Assembly: GCF_026230105.1 (NCBI RefSeq)
Contig: NC_079478.1
Span: forward strand, 1,317,653 to 1,381,652
Length of the DNA: 64,000 bases
Direction: 5' to 3'
Source of the DNA: Diorhabda sublineata
Taxonomy: Eukaryota; Arthropoda; Insecta; Coleoptera; Chrysomelidae
Below, piece after piece: positions 1 through 8,631 of this stretch. Within the stretch, counting starts at the first letter, position 1. Each line of letters opens with the position of its first letter. Below the pieces are notes generated by a model. The model was not told the origin of the DNA. It searched no databases and saw only the letters and a program-made list of their open reading frames with translations. The translations under genes were made by a program, and so were the position numbers.

Positions 1-178
1 TGGAAAAATAGTTTGATATGGTTTAATCGTAGTAATAGATTTTAATTATTTAATGCTACTATACTTAGTTTATAAAGTAACTACTTTGTTGTCATGTTAA
101 CAAAACATTACTTAACAAATTTTTTTGACATTTGTTAGAAAACTACGCATTCAGTTGTAATAAAGAAAATTCAACAAA

Positions 179-1819
179 ATGCCCCATATTTGCAATGTAT
201 CCTTTGTTGATGTGGTAACAGAGAAAATGGAAAAATCTGGTATAAAATCGAGATTGATACAAATTTGGTTGAAATGGATATTGATATCAGAGAATCATTT
301 ACAAACTCGGTTGTATTTCAAAAGCGAAAAAGCCGTAAGAGACGAAAAATTCAGGCATATATCATCAGGTTACATATATGTGATTCATCCTTTGAGTAAA
401 TTTCGAGAATGGTATGAACTTTGGTTGTTGTGGTATTATTTATTCGTAGTTTATTTCAATTCTTTGGACTTGGCAATCACAAAGATATACGTCACGGATA
501 CGCATCGTTATATGGCTTTCACGGTTGATTTTATAGCAATAATCGACGTTTGTATGAACTTAATTACAGGTTATACGATAAAAAAATTAAAAACCATCGA
601 ATTACGACCTGAGAAAATAGCGAAAAAATATATATTTGGACCGTTCTTCATATCCGATGTTCTCGGATCGACGAAATTTCTTATGTATCACGTGTTTCCT
701 AAACCGAGACTCGCAATTATTGGAATACAAAATTTGTGGAGTCTCTCGAGAGTTATTAGAGTATGGTCTGTAATGCAATTATTATTGAAAGTATCCCTAT
801 TGTTTAAAATCAAATCGAAAACTACTACGTTCGCTATATGTTCGGTAACTTTACTATTATGCACTATACATTTCTTTACGTGTTTTTTGATTGGCAGTAA
901 ATTATTGGTGAGGTACTACTTTCAATTTCCGGATCCTTATAATGCATCTATGATAAACGTTTACGACGTATATTTGGATTACATGTTGCGAAGTTCCGCT
1001 ATTCTTTTAGGGATTACGCTACCTGAAAATTACGTTAAAGATATCAAATACGTCGAAGATTATATAGCTACGGTTTTATCGTACGTAGTCGGGAAAATTC
1101 TGGTTATATCAACTTGGATAATATTCGCGTTATCTATTCTTGCATCGAAATCGACGGAGATCAAATATCAGAGAATATTGAACGAATTAGAGGAGTACAT
1201 GATTCAGAAACAGCTACCGCTACAATTGAGAAAGAAAATCAACGCTTATTATCACTACAAATATCACGGTAAATATTTTAAAGAAGATCTAATTCAGTTT
1301 ATCATTCCGGATAATCTTCAAAAGAATGTTAATTTTGAAATAACGAAATCTTTGATTAGTAGCGTCAGTGTATTGAAGAAACTCACTAATCAACAACTCA
1401 TGGATTTAATTCAAGCTTTGGTACCTGAAATATTTCTACCGAATGATTGTATTATTCAATCGGGAACAGTGGGTAATAGTATGTTTTTTATAAATAGTGG
1501 AACCGTAGCCGTTTATACCCATTCCGGTAAAGAAGTTTGTCATTTACAAGAAGGGGATTATTTTGGAGAAGTATCGCTAATCTTTAAAGGTCAAAGACGG
1601 TTAACTACAATCAACGCCATTGAACATTCTCATATTTACAAATTGAAAAGTTCGGATTTCAAACGTATTTTAATGAAAAATAAAAACGTATATAAAAAAA
1701 TTGTCGAGACCGCTGAGAAACGTTTGAAATACACGTTGCATCTTGAAAAAATGTACAAGAAAGCGTTGTTCGAAAAAACATACAAGGAATCCGATACCTT
1801 CCTTCATCATGAAAAATAG
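179..1819 (+). CDS. HCN/CNG-type channel-like protein, copy 1 (single exon)
   Basis: A 546-codon uninterrupted frame with the layout of a hyperpolarization-activated or cyclic-nucleotide-gated cation channel subunit in the plasma membrane. An N-terminal HCN-like region ends in VIHPLSKFR (68-76). S1 is about 77-97, S2 113-133, S3 145-165, S4 185-205, S5 217-243, pore loop 262-285 and S6 293-322. The C-linker follows, with the cyclic-nucleotide-binding domain at about 405-515. Its phosphate-binding cassette has FGEVS (462-466) and an arginine at 473/474. Odd points: the expected GYG filter is replaced by LGITLP (277-282), and S4 has only R191 and R194 clearly placed. In HCN channels an Arg-Thr pair contacts the cyclic nucleotide; here the Thr position is Leu. 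The ATG has A at -3. ATTAAA at 1866-1871 may be the polyadenylation signal. It is the most divergent of the three local paralogues. The fold assignment is strong; conduction, gating and ligand are unknown. Confidence 0.85.
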   Translation: MPHICNVSFVDVVTEKMEKSGIKSRLIQIWLKWILISENHLQTRLYFKSEKAVRDEKFRHISSGYIYVIHPLSKFREWYELWLLWYYLFVVYFNSLDLAITKIYVTDTHRYMAFTVDFIAIIDVCMNLITGYTIKKLKTIELRPEKIAKKYIFGPFFISDVLGSTKFLMYHVFPKPRLAIIGIQNLWSLSRVIRVWSVMQLLLKVSLLFKIKSKTTTFAICSVTLLLCTIHFFTCFLIGSKLLVRYYFQFPDPYNASMINVYDVYLDYMLRSSAILLGITLPENYVKDIKYVEDYIATVLSYVVGKILVISTWIIFALSILASKSTEIKYQRILNELEEYMIQKQLPLQLRKKINAYYHYKYHGKYFKEDLIQFIIPDNLQKNVNFEITKSLISSVSVLKKLTNQQLMDLIQALVPEIFLPNDCIIQSGTVGNSMFFINSGTVAVYTHSGKEVCHLQEGDYFGEVSLIFKGQRRLTTINAIEHSHIYKLKSSDFKRILMKNKNVYKKIVETAEKRLKYTLHLEKMYKKALFEKTYKESDTFLHHEK

Positions 1820-1865
1820 TATTACATTATTGTTATTTAAAAGAATATTTTGTATATTTTAAAAC

Positions 1866-1871
1866 ATTAAA
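1866..1871 (+). promoter_or_regulatory. possible poly(A) signal, channel copy 1
   Basis: ATTAAA about 45 bases after the stop codon. It is a common variant of AATAAA, and no canonical hexamer is closer. Confidence 0.4.
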
Positions 1872-1936
1872 AAACTGTTTTGGTTGTTTTATAAAAACTT
1901 TCATTCAATATTGTCCTTTTTTTTATCATTTCTTAG

Positions 1937-2178
1937 TATAAAGGGTGTCTCATAAATAATATGCACGATGTAGAGAAAGAGAGAGAAAGAAACTTTATTA
2001 TTTTAAGAAAATTTCACAGTTTATAGATAAAACTATATATCAGATAAAATATAAAATAACAATTTGGTTTAATAATAATCATAATATCATATATGGACAG
2101 TTGGTATGGAAAAAAACGTCCCTATGCTACGGTACCGACATTATTCATTTTCTCTCTCGTTCGAGACACTTTTTATAT
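1937..2178. mobile_element. possible MITE with short imperfect inverted ends
   Basis: The left end TATAAAGGGTGTCTC (around 1937-1952) pairs imperfectly with GAGACACTTTTTATA (around 2164-2178). The interior has no coding capacity. The size suits a Tc1/mariner-type MITE, but the terminal match is only about 13 of 16. Confidence 0.4.
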
Positions 2179-2291
2179 ATTGCGCATGCTTGATAATACG
2201 CAAAAGATGCGCAGAATTAACTAAAACGCTCGTAGAAAAAAGAAAACGATATACTAGTTGTTTCGCTTAGTCGAAACACAAAGTATTACAT

Positions 2292-2657
2292 ACAGGGTGT
2301 GTCTATATTTGACCGACAACGCTCTACCTAGTTGCTGAGATATGGGGTGCTCAAAATTTTAAATCAAGAATTTGCCATAAATCAAGAACGTATTTAATTT
2401 TTTTTCCAAATTTGGTGTCCGATGTGTTCCTTGATGAAATAATATTTTGACATAAACAAACTTTAGAGGAATTTAACCAGTGGCGTTCTGTCAAGGTTAG
2501 TTATCACGTTTATATAAAAAAAAATTAAATATAATTCACACACAAATTTTTTATTTTATTTTATCTGGGAAATTCATATTTCTTAAAAAGAACATCATCC
2601 AGGTGTGCAAACGCAAGAGAGTTAGTAAAATTGTACGCCTTTCTGCCTCACCCTGTA
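2292..2657. mobile_element. possible MITE with CAGGGTG ends
   Basis: It starts with TACAGGGTG and ends with CACCCTGTA (2649-2657), consistent with TA-flanked inverted ends of a Tc1/mariner derivative. No open frame. Its right end abuts the left end of the next element, sharing the TA. Confidence 0.5.
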
Positions 2658-3250
2658 CAGGGTGTTCTTCGAAAATAAACAAGATATTTATATTTTGTCT
2701 TTTGCATGTATTACTGCAATTAATAAAGTTTTTTTAGTACACTTCAACATGCGCACCATTGGTGGTCCTAAGCACTTCCAGTCTGTAATCAATTTCAAGG
2801 CGTAATGCGGCGTTTCAAGTCATCAATGTCATTAACCGGTGTTCGGTAAACAATGTCCTTTAAATAACCCCACAAGAAGAAATCGAGGGGTGTTATGTCC
2901 GGAGACCTTGGTGGCCATGGAATTGGGACATCCCGTCCAATCCATCGGTTGGAAAAAGTTTCGTTGAGGTTTTCCCGAACTGTTTTGGTCGATCTGTTGG
3001 TAACAGTGCCTGCAGCAACTGTACCTTATAGGCATACAGACGCAACTGTTTATAAAGAACTCTGTGGATTGTGGTTGTAGGCATTTGGACTTGCGTTGAA
3101 AGCTGACGAATTAAAGTGTATTTGATTTCGTCTCTATGAGCTTTTTGTTGTGGTGTCCACATCTTCACTTATAACTGTTCAGGCTTTTTAAAAAAATACT
3201 TTATTAGTTGTAGTAATACATGGAAATATCTTGTTTATATTCGAAGTTAT
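2657..3250 (-). mobile_element. mariner-like element with internally deleted transposase
   Basis: The transposase relic reads on the minus strand. The N-terminal part starts at 3168 (MKMWTPQQKAHRD) and includes VQLLQALLPTDRPK. It passes, after a deletion and frame change, to the C-terminal signature WPPRSPDITPLDFFLWGYLK around 2860-2930, then ends NGAHVEVY and a stop at 2734-2736. The central catalytic region is largely missing. The left end (from 2657, CAGGGTGTTCTTCGAAAATA) pairs with the right end around 3200-3250, which lacks its last bases. A remnant of the right end also lies upstream of channel copy 3, so the insertion predates that duplication. Confidence 0.8.
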
Positions 3251-3691
3251 GAATTTATGAAGTTGTAAAGATAATTTTGTATTTTATTTCAACATAAAGG
3301 ACTTGGTATTACTGGATCTCACAACAGTAGAAGAACTGAGTTGTTAAAAGTTTTGTTTTTGATGGCATTATCTTTTTAAGATAATTCCCAGCGGTTGAAG
3401 TTAGTTCTAATAGATGTTTCACAATTTTTGTTTGGCTTCGGAGCACTAGTGTAAAAGCCGTTCGTATAACTGTATAGTCTACTAAGCCATAAAACATAAA
3501 GTAGTACTACTTGATGTTCCAAGGTCCCAACTCTATAGTAATTATTTTGTCTATGGTTGACAATTATAACCTATAAACTTCGTCGAACAAATTCGAAGCG
3601 AGTTTTAAATATTTTGTTGTTGTCATAGTAGCTGAATAAATAAATATAATTGAGACGTTTTAACAATAAATGTACCTAACAAATTTCAAAT
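3118..3691 (+). repeat. duplicated 5' block, copy A (upstream of channel copy 2)
   Basis: This block is nearly identical to 8069-8631 upstream of channel copy 3. Collinearity runs from the end of a mariner-like element (about 3118-3250) through about 450 bp of unique-looking DNA to the start codon. It probably contains the shared promoter and 5' UTR. A 62-codon minus-strand frame at 3309-3497 is found in both copies but follows from the duplication and is not taken as a gene. Confidence 0.85.
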
Positions 3692-5326
3692 ATGCCTCAT
3701 TCTTGTAATTTAATATCGAGAGATGAAGTTACAGAGAAGATAGAAGATGTTAAAAAGAAATCCAAATTGACGAAATGGTGGTTGGAATATATATTGATAT
3801 CGGAGGACCATCCTCGCATCAATTTATATTTTAAAAGTAAAAAGGCAATTCACATGGAGAAATTACGACATATCAGATCGGGATATACGTACGTTATTCA
3901 TCCAATTAGTAAATTTCGATTCATATACAAAATTTATATGATATTGTATTATACGATTGTGTTATATGTAAATTCGCTAGATGTCGGCGTTACCTACAAA
4001 GAAATTAAACCCATACACTTGATGATATCTAGGATGGCCGACACATTATCTATAATCGATATCATAATGACGTTTTTTACCGGTTTTGTAATATTTAAAA
4101 CAAAAACCGTCGAATTGAGACCGTTGAAAATTGCTAAAAAATACATTTTTGGACCGTTTTTCATTTTTGACGTAATGGGTTGTTCTAAAATGATCATCTA
4201 TCCGATATTCTATCCATCCATCCCACCTTGGGTATTAACAGTTCTCAATATATTATTTATGTGTCGATCAATCAGGATATGGTCGCTCCTAAAGTTAGTC
4301 TACAGATTTTTTTTAATTCTTCACGTCAAATCGAAGACTACTATATATACTGTATGTTCTATTATAATGTTTGTTTTCATGATACATTTTTCGACTTGCA
4401 GTTTAGTCGGTATAAACGTAATTAGAAAATACCATTTCCAATCACCACCTTCACATAATAATTCTAAAGATTTTAATTTGTACGAAGTCTACTTCGACTA
4501 CATATTTAGAAGTTCTGCTTATATATTTGGAATTACCGTTCCGAATGAATATTTAAATAAAATGACTAGGACCGAGGATTATTTGATAACGATTTTCATT
4601 TATATCCTAGGAAAAATTTTGATAATTTCAACTTGGCTTATAATCGCTTTAAGTATTCTATCTACCAAATCGACACATATTAAATTTCAACATATCTTGA
4701 AAGAAGTTGAGGAGTTTATGATTAGAAAAAAACTACCGCCCAATTTGAGAACAAGCATCATCAACTATTACAACTTCAAATATCAAGGTAGTTTCTTAAA
4801 AGAGGACTTGATACAATTCATATTACCGGATAATTTACGGAAAGACATAAATCTAGGAATCTGTAAATATTTGATCAACAACGTTTCGATTTTTGGGCAC
4901 TTAAAGTACGAAGAAGTTATCGAAATAGTTGAAGTGCTAATTCCAGAAATATTTCTACCAAACGATTGTATTATTCAATCCGGTACTATTGGAGAAAGTA
5001 TGTATTTCATAGCTAGTGGAACTGTTGCTGTTTATACGCATTCTGGAGAAGAAATATGTCACTTACAAGATGGCGATTATTTCGGAGAAATTTCCCTCCT
5101 TATGAAAAATCAAGACCGACCCGCTGATATATATGCCATTGAAACTTCGCATATATATAAATTGAATAAAACCGATTTCCAAAAGATTTTTTCCAAACAT
5201 AAAAAGGTTTTTAAAAAGATAATGCAAATCGCCGAAAGACGATTGAAGCATATCTTGCGCGTGGAGAAACTATACAAAAAAACCCTCTTCGAAAAGGACC
5301 ACGTCGAATCGTTGGCAAGATTTTGA
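3692..5326 (+). CDS. HCN/CNG-type channel-like protein, copy 2 (single exon)
   Basis: A 544-codon intact frame, paralogous to the genes on both sides. S1 is about 77-97, S2 112-134, S3 145-170, S4 183-205 (R192, R195, K201), S5 217-243 and S6 296-325. The C-linker includes the HCN-like stretch RKKLPPNLR (345-353). The cyclic-nucleotide-binding domain spans about 405-515, with FGEIS (464-468) and R476 in the phosphate-binding cassette; the next residue is Pro where HCN channels have Thr. The pore loop carries FGITVP (279-284) instead of CIGYG, so K+ or mixed-cation selectivity cannot be assumed. The start is supported by alignment of the N-terminus (MPHSCN) with both neighbours. AATAAA lies at 5385-5390. 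Upstream DNA and the first 92 coding bases match copy 3 almost exactly. No introns are visible, which fits tandem spread of an intronless, possibly retroposed, ancestor. Confidence 0.87.
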   Translation: MPHSCNLISRDEVTEKIEDVKKKSKLTKWWLEYILISEDHPRINLYFKSKKAIHMEKLRHIRSGYTYVIHPISKFRFIYKIYMILYYTIVLYVNSLDVGVTYKEIKPIHLMISRMADTLSIIDIIMTFFTGFVIFKTKTVELRPLKIAKKYIFGPFFIFDVMGCSKMIIYPIFYPSIPPWVLTVLNILFMCRSIRIWSLLKLVYRFFLILHVKSKTTIYTVCSIIMFVFMIHFSTCSLVGINVIRKYHFQSPPSHNNSKDFNLYEVYFDYIFRSSAYIFGITVPNEYLNKMTRTEDYLITIFIYILGKILIISTWLIIALSILSTKSTHIKFQHILKEVEEFMIRKKLPPNLRTSIINYYNFKYQGSFLKEDLIQFILPDNLRKDINLGICKYLINNVSIFGHLKYEEVIEIVEVLIPEIFLPNDCIIQSGTIGESMYFIASGTVAVYTHSGEEICHLQDGDYFGEISLLMKNQDRPADIYAIETSHIYKLNKTDFQKIFSKHKKVFKKIMQIAERRLKHILRVEKLYKKTLFEKDHVESLARF

Positions 5327-5384
5327 ATTTTATTTATTACATTATTCCATTTAATAGTTCGAATTGTTATTTATACTTTTGTTA

Positions 5385-5390
5385 AATAAA
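5385..5390 (+). promoter_or_regulatory. poly(A) signal, channel copy 2
   Basis: Canonical AATAAA 59 bases after the stop codon of channel copy 2. Confidence 0.55.
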
Positions 5391-5940
5391 ATGTTCCTCA
5401 AATATAACTTTACACTTTTATTTGTGGTCACAAATTTCTTTTTCATATTGTCAATTGAAGGTTGAAACGGTTTCTTACAAACCCAAAAAAAATTAAAAGA
5501 AAAAAACCTTTTTCAAAAAACAAACATTTTATAATAGATTAAAAAGTTAATAATAAATTATTTCTGATGAGAAATACAACACTTTATAAGTTCATTTAAC
5601 TTTAACGACGATTGAGCACTTCTTGGTAGCGTTGGATTTAGTTAGGGGTCTAGCGAGCGCTGAAGCCCCACCTAGGGGCCCTCTAAAATTACTAATTTAA
5701 TCATTTATTTTAGAAGATATATTGGACTACAGTAAAATTTCCATTTTTCTAAACATTATTTGGAGATTTTAATGAAATGAATGATTTAGTGTAATTTAAT
5801 CCGCACACTAATTTTTAGTGGAGATGTTCGTATGATATACAACTTGAATTATTTTTTGTATTACAGCCATTCAACTCGAATCGATTAATAATACAAATAA
5901 TTTATTATAACCATTAAAAGTTTCTTAATTGGATCGTTAA
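5391..5940. other. AT-rich intergenic DNA
   Basis: No coding signal or clear repeat structure seen between the poly(A) signal of channel copy 2 and the arm at 5951. Confidence 0.4.
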
Positions 5941-5950
5941 ATCGAATGCG

Positions 5951-5983
5951 TGCATCGAGCGCACGTGAATCGAGCGCACGGTG
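5951..5983. repeat. GC-rich inverted repeat arm, left
   Basis: TGCATCGAGCGCACGTG and a partial direct repeat of it. The reverse complement recurs at 6865-6895, on the far side of the telomere-type repeat. Confidence 0.5.
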
Positions 5984-6126
5984 GTTTTTGCAGGTATAAA
6001 TACTGTATCTTCAATCCCTGTATTTAGCTTGAAAAGCCGTAAAATTACCGTGAATGTAAGAAGAAACATTATAAAAGAGTTAACAACAAAGTTAATAATT
6101 TCTCATCAATGCGATTATAGTCATAG

Positions 6127-6180
6127 TCTCCTAATCTACCTAATCTAGCCTAACTTAACCTAGCCTAACCTAAACTAACC
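6127..6180. repeat. telomere-type (CCTAA)n tract, left part
   Basis: Degenerate CCTAA/CCTAAT/CCTAGC units, the complement of the insect telomeric TTAGG. The tract is interrupted at 6181 by a non-telomeric insert and resumes at 6485. Confidence 0.8.
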
Positions 6181-6484
6181 TTTTTTTTTTGTCCAGAGGT
6201 GGGGTGGAAGCTAATGCCTTCCTCACAGTGGGCGGGTGCAAATACTGTGAGTTTGTGTGGGACTCTCATCCACTAAACCACCCTCCTCAATCCTCGGGAG
6301 TGTCGCGTACGCCGGGAGGACAACAAATTGTCGTTGTATCAGCGTACAACATTTGATCCTTTGGATTTTTGAGCTGTTTCTTAGCTTCACTCCTCTCCAC
6401 CAGTCCGTCAAGACGGCACAAGAAGAGAGAAAGCTACTGAGCCACTCCACCAACTTACGAGGTCTTACAGCTCCCAGGAGTGGA
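6181..6484 (-). mobile_element. poly(A)-tailed retroelement fragment inside the telomeric repeat
   Basis: About 304 bp of GC-richer DNA inserted exactly between CCTAA units. Ten Ts at 6181-6190 read as a poly(A) tail on the minus strand. This is the expected picture for the 3' end of a 5'-truncated non-LTR retrotransposon. TRAS and SART families of insects (R1 clade) insert into TTAGG repeats, and this may be such a 3' UTR. No reverse transcriptase remains, so the family is an inference. Confidence 0.55.
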
Positions 6485-6563
6485 ACCTAACCTAACCTAA
6501 TCTAACATAACCTAACTTAATCTAACCTAAAATAACTTTATCTAGCCTAACCTAACTTAACAA
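6485..6563. repeat. telomere-type (CCTAA)n tract, right part
   Basis: Starts with clean AACCTAACCTAACC and decays into CTAAT/CTAACA/CTAACTT variants. Continuation of the tract at 6127-6180. Confidence 0.8.
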
Positions 6564-8068
6564 TTTTTAAATTAAAAGGCTTTTTTGTAGAATATTCAAA
6601 ATACGCAATTTTTTATTATTATTTTGAACCTAATACCAAAAATGCACTCATTCTGAGAAAAAATAATTTATCGTATCAATTTTTGTTCAATATTTTATAC
6701 AATATTGAACATTTTGGAAAATTCTAGATGTGGCTGATCGTATGTTGGCCCATCACTAGGACTCACTGCGTCAGATCAAATTTTCTTGCGCGCTCGTCGA
6801 ACGATCTTTCGGATTCGACACAGGTAGTGTGCGCTAGATGCGAGAAATGTTTTCTAAATGCGCTTGGGCGCTCGATGCACGTGCGCTCCTCGAACCGTTG
6901 ATTCAGATATGATTAAAACTTCTCCGGAGGTACATACAGCTTACTGATTAATAGTGACGATCATATAGCGAATTGTGGAGCAGTTTTAAAGAAAATAAAA
7001 AATCTACATCACTCTATAATGTTAGATGAGCGATTGTCATCATTAACAAGGCTGTGCATTGAAAGTCGTTACAGAATATGAATTTTGATGAGATAATTAA
7101 AAATTTTGTCAGAACTAAATCGAGAAAGAAGTTTCTTTCGTATATATACATTTTTAACACTAAAACTTCACACATTGATTATTAAAACTTCCCGTTTTTA
7201 TCATAGTCCCAATTTTATAAATAAAACGTGTTGAACATTGTGACAGCAAGACAAAAAAGATAATTTTTTTAAATTATACCTACGTTAGGACACGTTCTTA
7301 CATCAAGGTCTGTAAACCCAGCCCAATTTCTATGGTTTCCTTTTTGTCCGGATTCTAAATGTTCGAAATAGCCATGGCGCGGCGCTGCTATCTAGGGATG
7401 CTAGAGATGGACGAAGGTAAGGCACAAGGACTCTTCCACAAAGCAAAGGATGTTCTACTTAACAAAATCTTCTACTGGCTTTTATTATGCCTCAAAATTG
7501 GATTGTGTGAGAAAAATGAAAGTAGATCGTCCTATATCTTGTAGTAGAGTCCTTGGTGAGGACCCGGTTCCATATAAGACCGCGGGGTAGACCAGATATA
7601 AACATTTTGTCAGCATTTTCACAACTAGTATTATTATTATTTGCTTTTATCTAATTACGATTCATTACTTAAAGGAATGATAATAAATGTTATTATCAGG
7701 TTAATACATGTCGATATGGTGACCACAGAGTGAGGTAATTTAGCGCTCCTGGAATGAATCCAAACCGCTCCGTTCGGATTCTTTGTATCTATACTTCGTG
7801 ATTAACATCACATTTCAATCATAAACATAATAATTCGAGGCTACTGAATATGTAAGAAAGAAAGAGAAAACGATACACTATTTATTTCATTTCGTCACAT
7901 GTCTCTTATAGAAGATCGAAAAAGAACGATACAAGAAATTAGAAAAGTCATTCACGATTTTTATTGAAAGCGCAATCTAGTATTACTTTATCTATGATTT
8001 CCATTCTTCTCTATACAATCTAGTTTATCTATGGTTGACAATTATAACCTATAAACTTGGAATGTTTG
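6564..8068. other. intergenic DNA without recognisable genes
   Basis: Apart from the GC-rich arm at 6865-6895, no convincing coding region. A 61-codon frame at 7359-7544 sits in a GC-richer patch but matches nothing recognised. Confidence 0.4.
6865..6895. repeat. GC-rich inverted repeat arm, right
   Basis: Contains GCTCGATGCACGTGCGCTC, the near reverse complement of the arm at 5951-5983 (about 24 of 27 positions). Confidence 0.5.
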
Positions 8069-8631
8069 TGTATCTGATTTCGTCTCTATGAGCCATGACA
8101 CGCATTGAACTTTCTGTTGTGGTAACTTTATTAGTTGTAATAATACATGGAAAAGACAGAACATAAATATCTTGTTTATTTTCGAAGTTATGAATTTATG
8201 AAGTTGTAAAGATAATTTTGTATTTTATTTCAACATAAAGGACTTGGTATTACTGGATCTCACAACAGTAGAAGAACTGGGTTGTTAAAAGTTTTGTTTT
8301 TGATGGCATTATCTTTTTAAGATAATACCCGGTGGTTGAAGTTAGTTCTAATAGATGCTTCACAATTTTTGTTTGGCTTGAGAGAACTAGTGTAAAAGCC
8401 GTTCGTATAACTGTATAGTCTAAGCCATAAAACATAAAGTAGTACTACTTGATGTTCCAAGGTCTCAACTCTATAGTAACTATTTTGTCTATGGTTGACA
8501 ATTATAACCTATAAACTTTTCGTCGAACAAATTCGAAGCGAGTTTTAAATATTTTGTTGTTGTCATAGTAGCTGAATAAATAAATATAAATGAGACGTTT
8601 TAACAATAAATGTACCTAACAAATTTCAAAT
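8069..8631 (+). repeat. duplicated 5' block, copy B (upstream of channel copy 3)
   Basis: Partner of 3118-3691. It keeps only the last part of the mariner-like element (about 8069-8195), then runs collinear to the ATG at 8632 with few substitutions and small indels. A 30-base piece of the block (around 8029-8058) is also repeated just before it. Confidence 0.85.

Noticed and set aside
3309..3497. Minus-strand 62-codon frame, also at 8250-8435, as a conserved small gene
   Set aside because: Conservation is explained by recent duplication of the whole upstream block; no start context or family support.
6223..6490. Opposing 76- and 77-codon frames in the telomeric insert
   Set aside because: Mutual shadows in a GC-rich retroelement tail; neither has a known domain.
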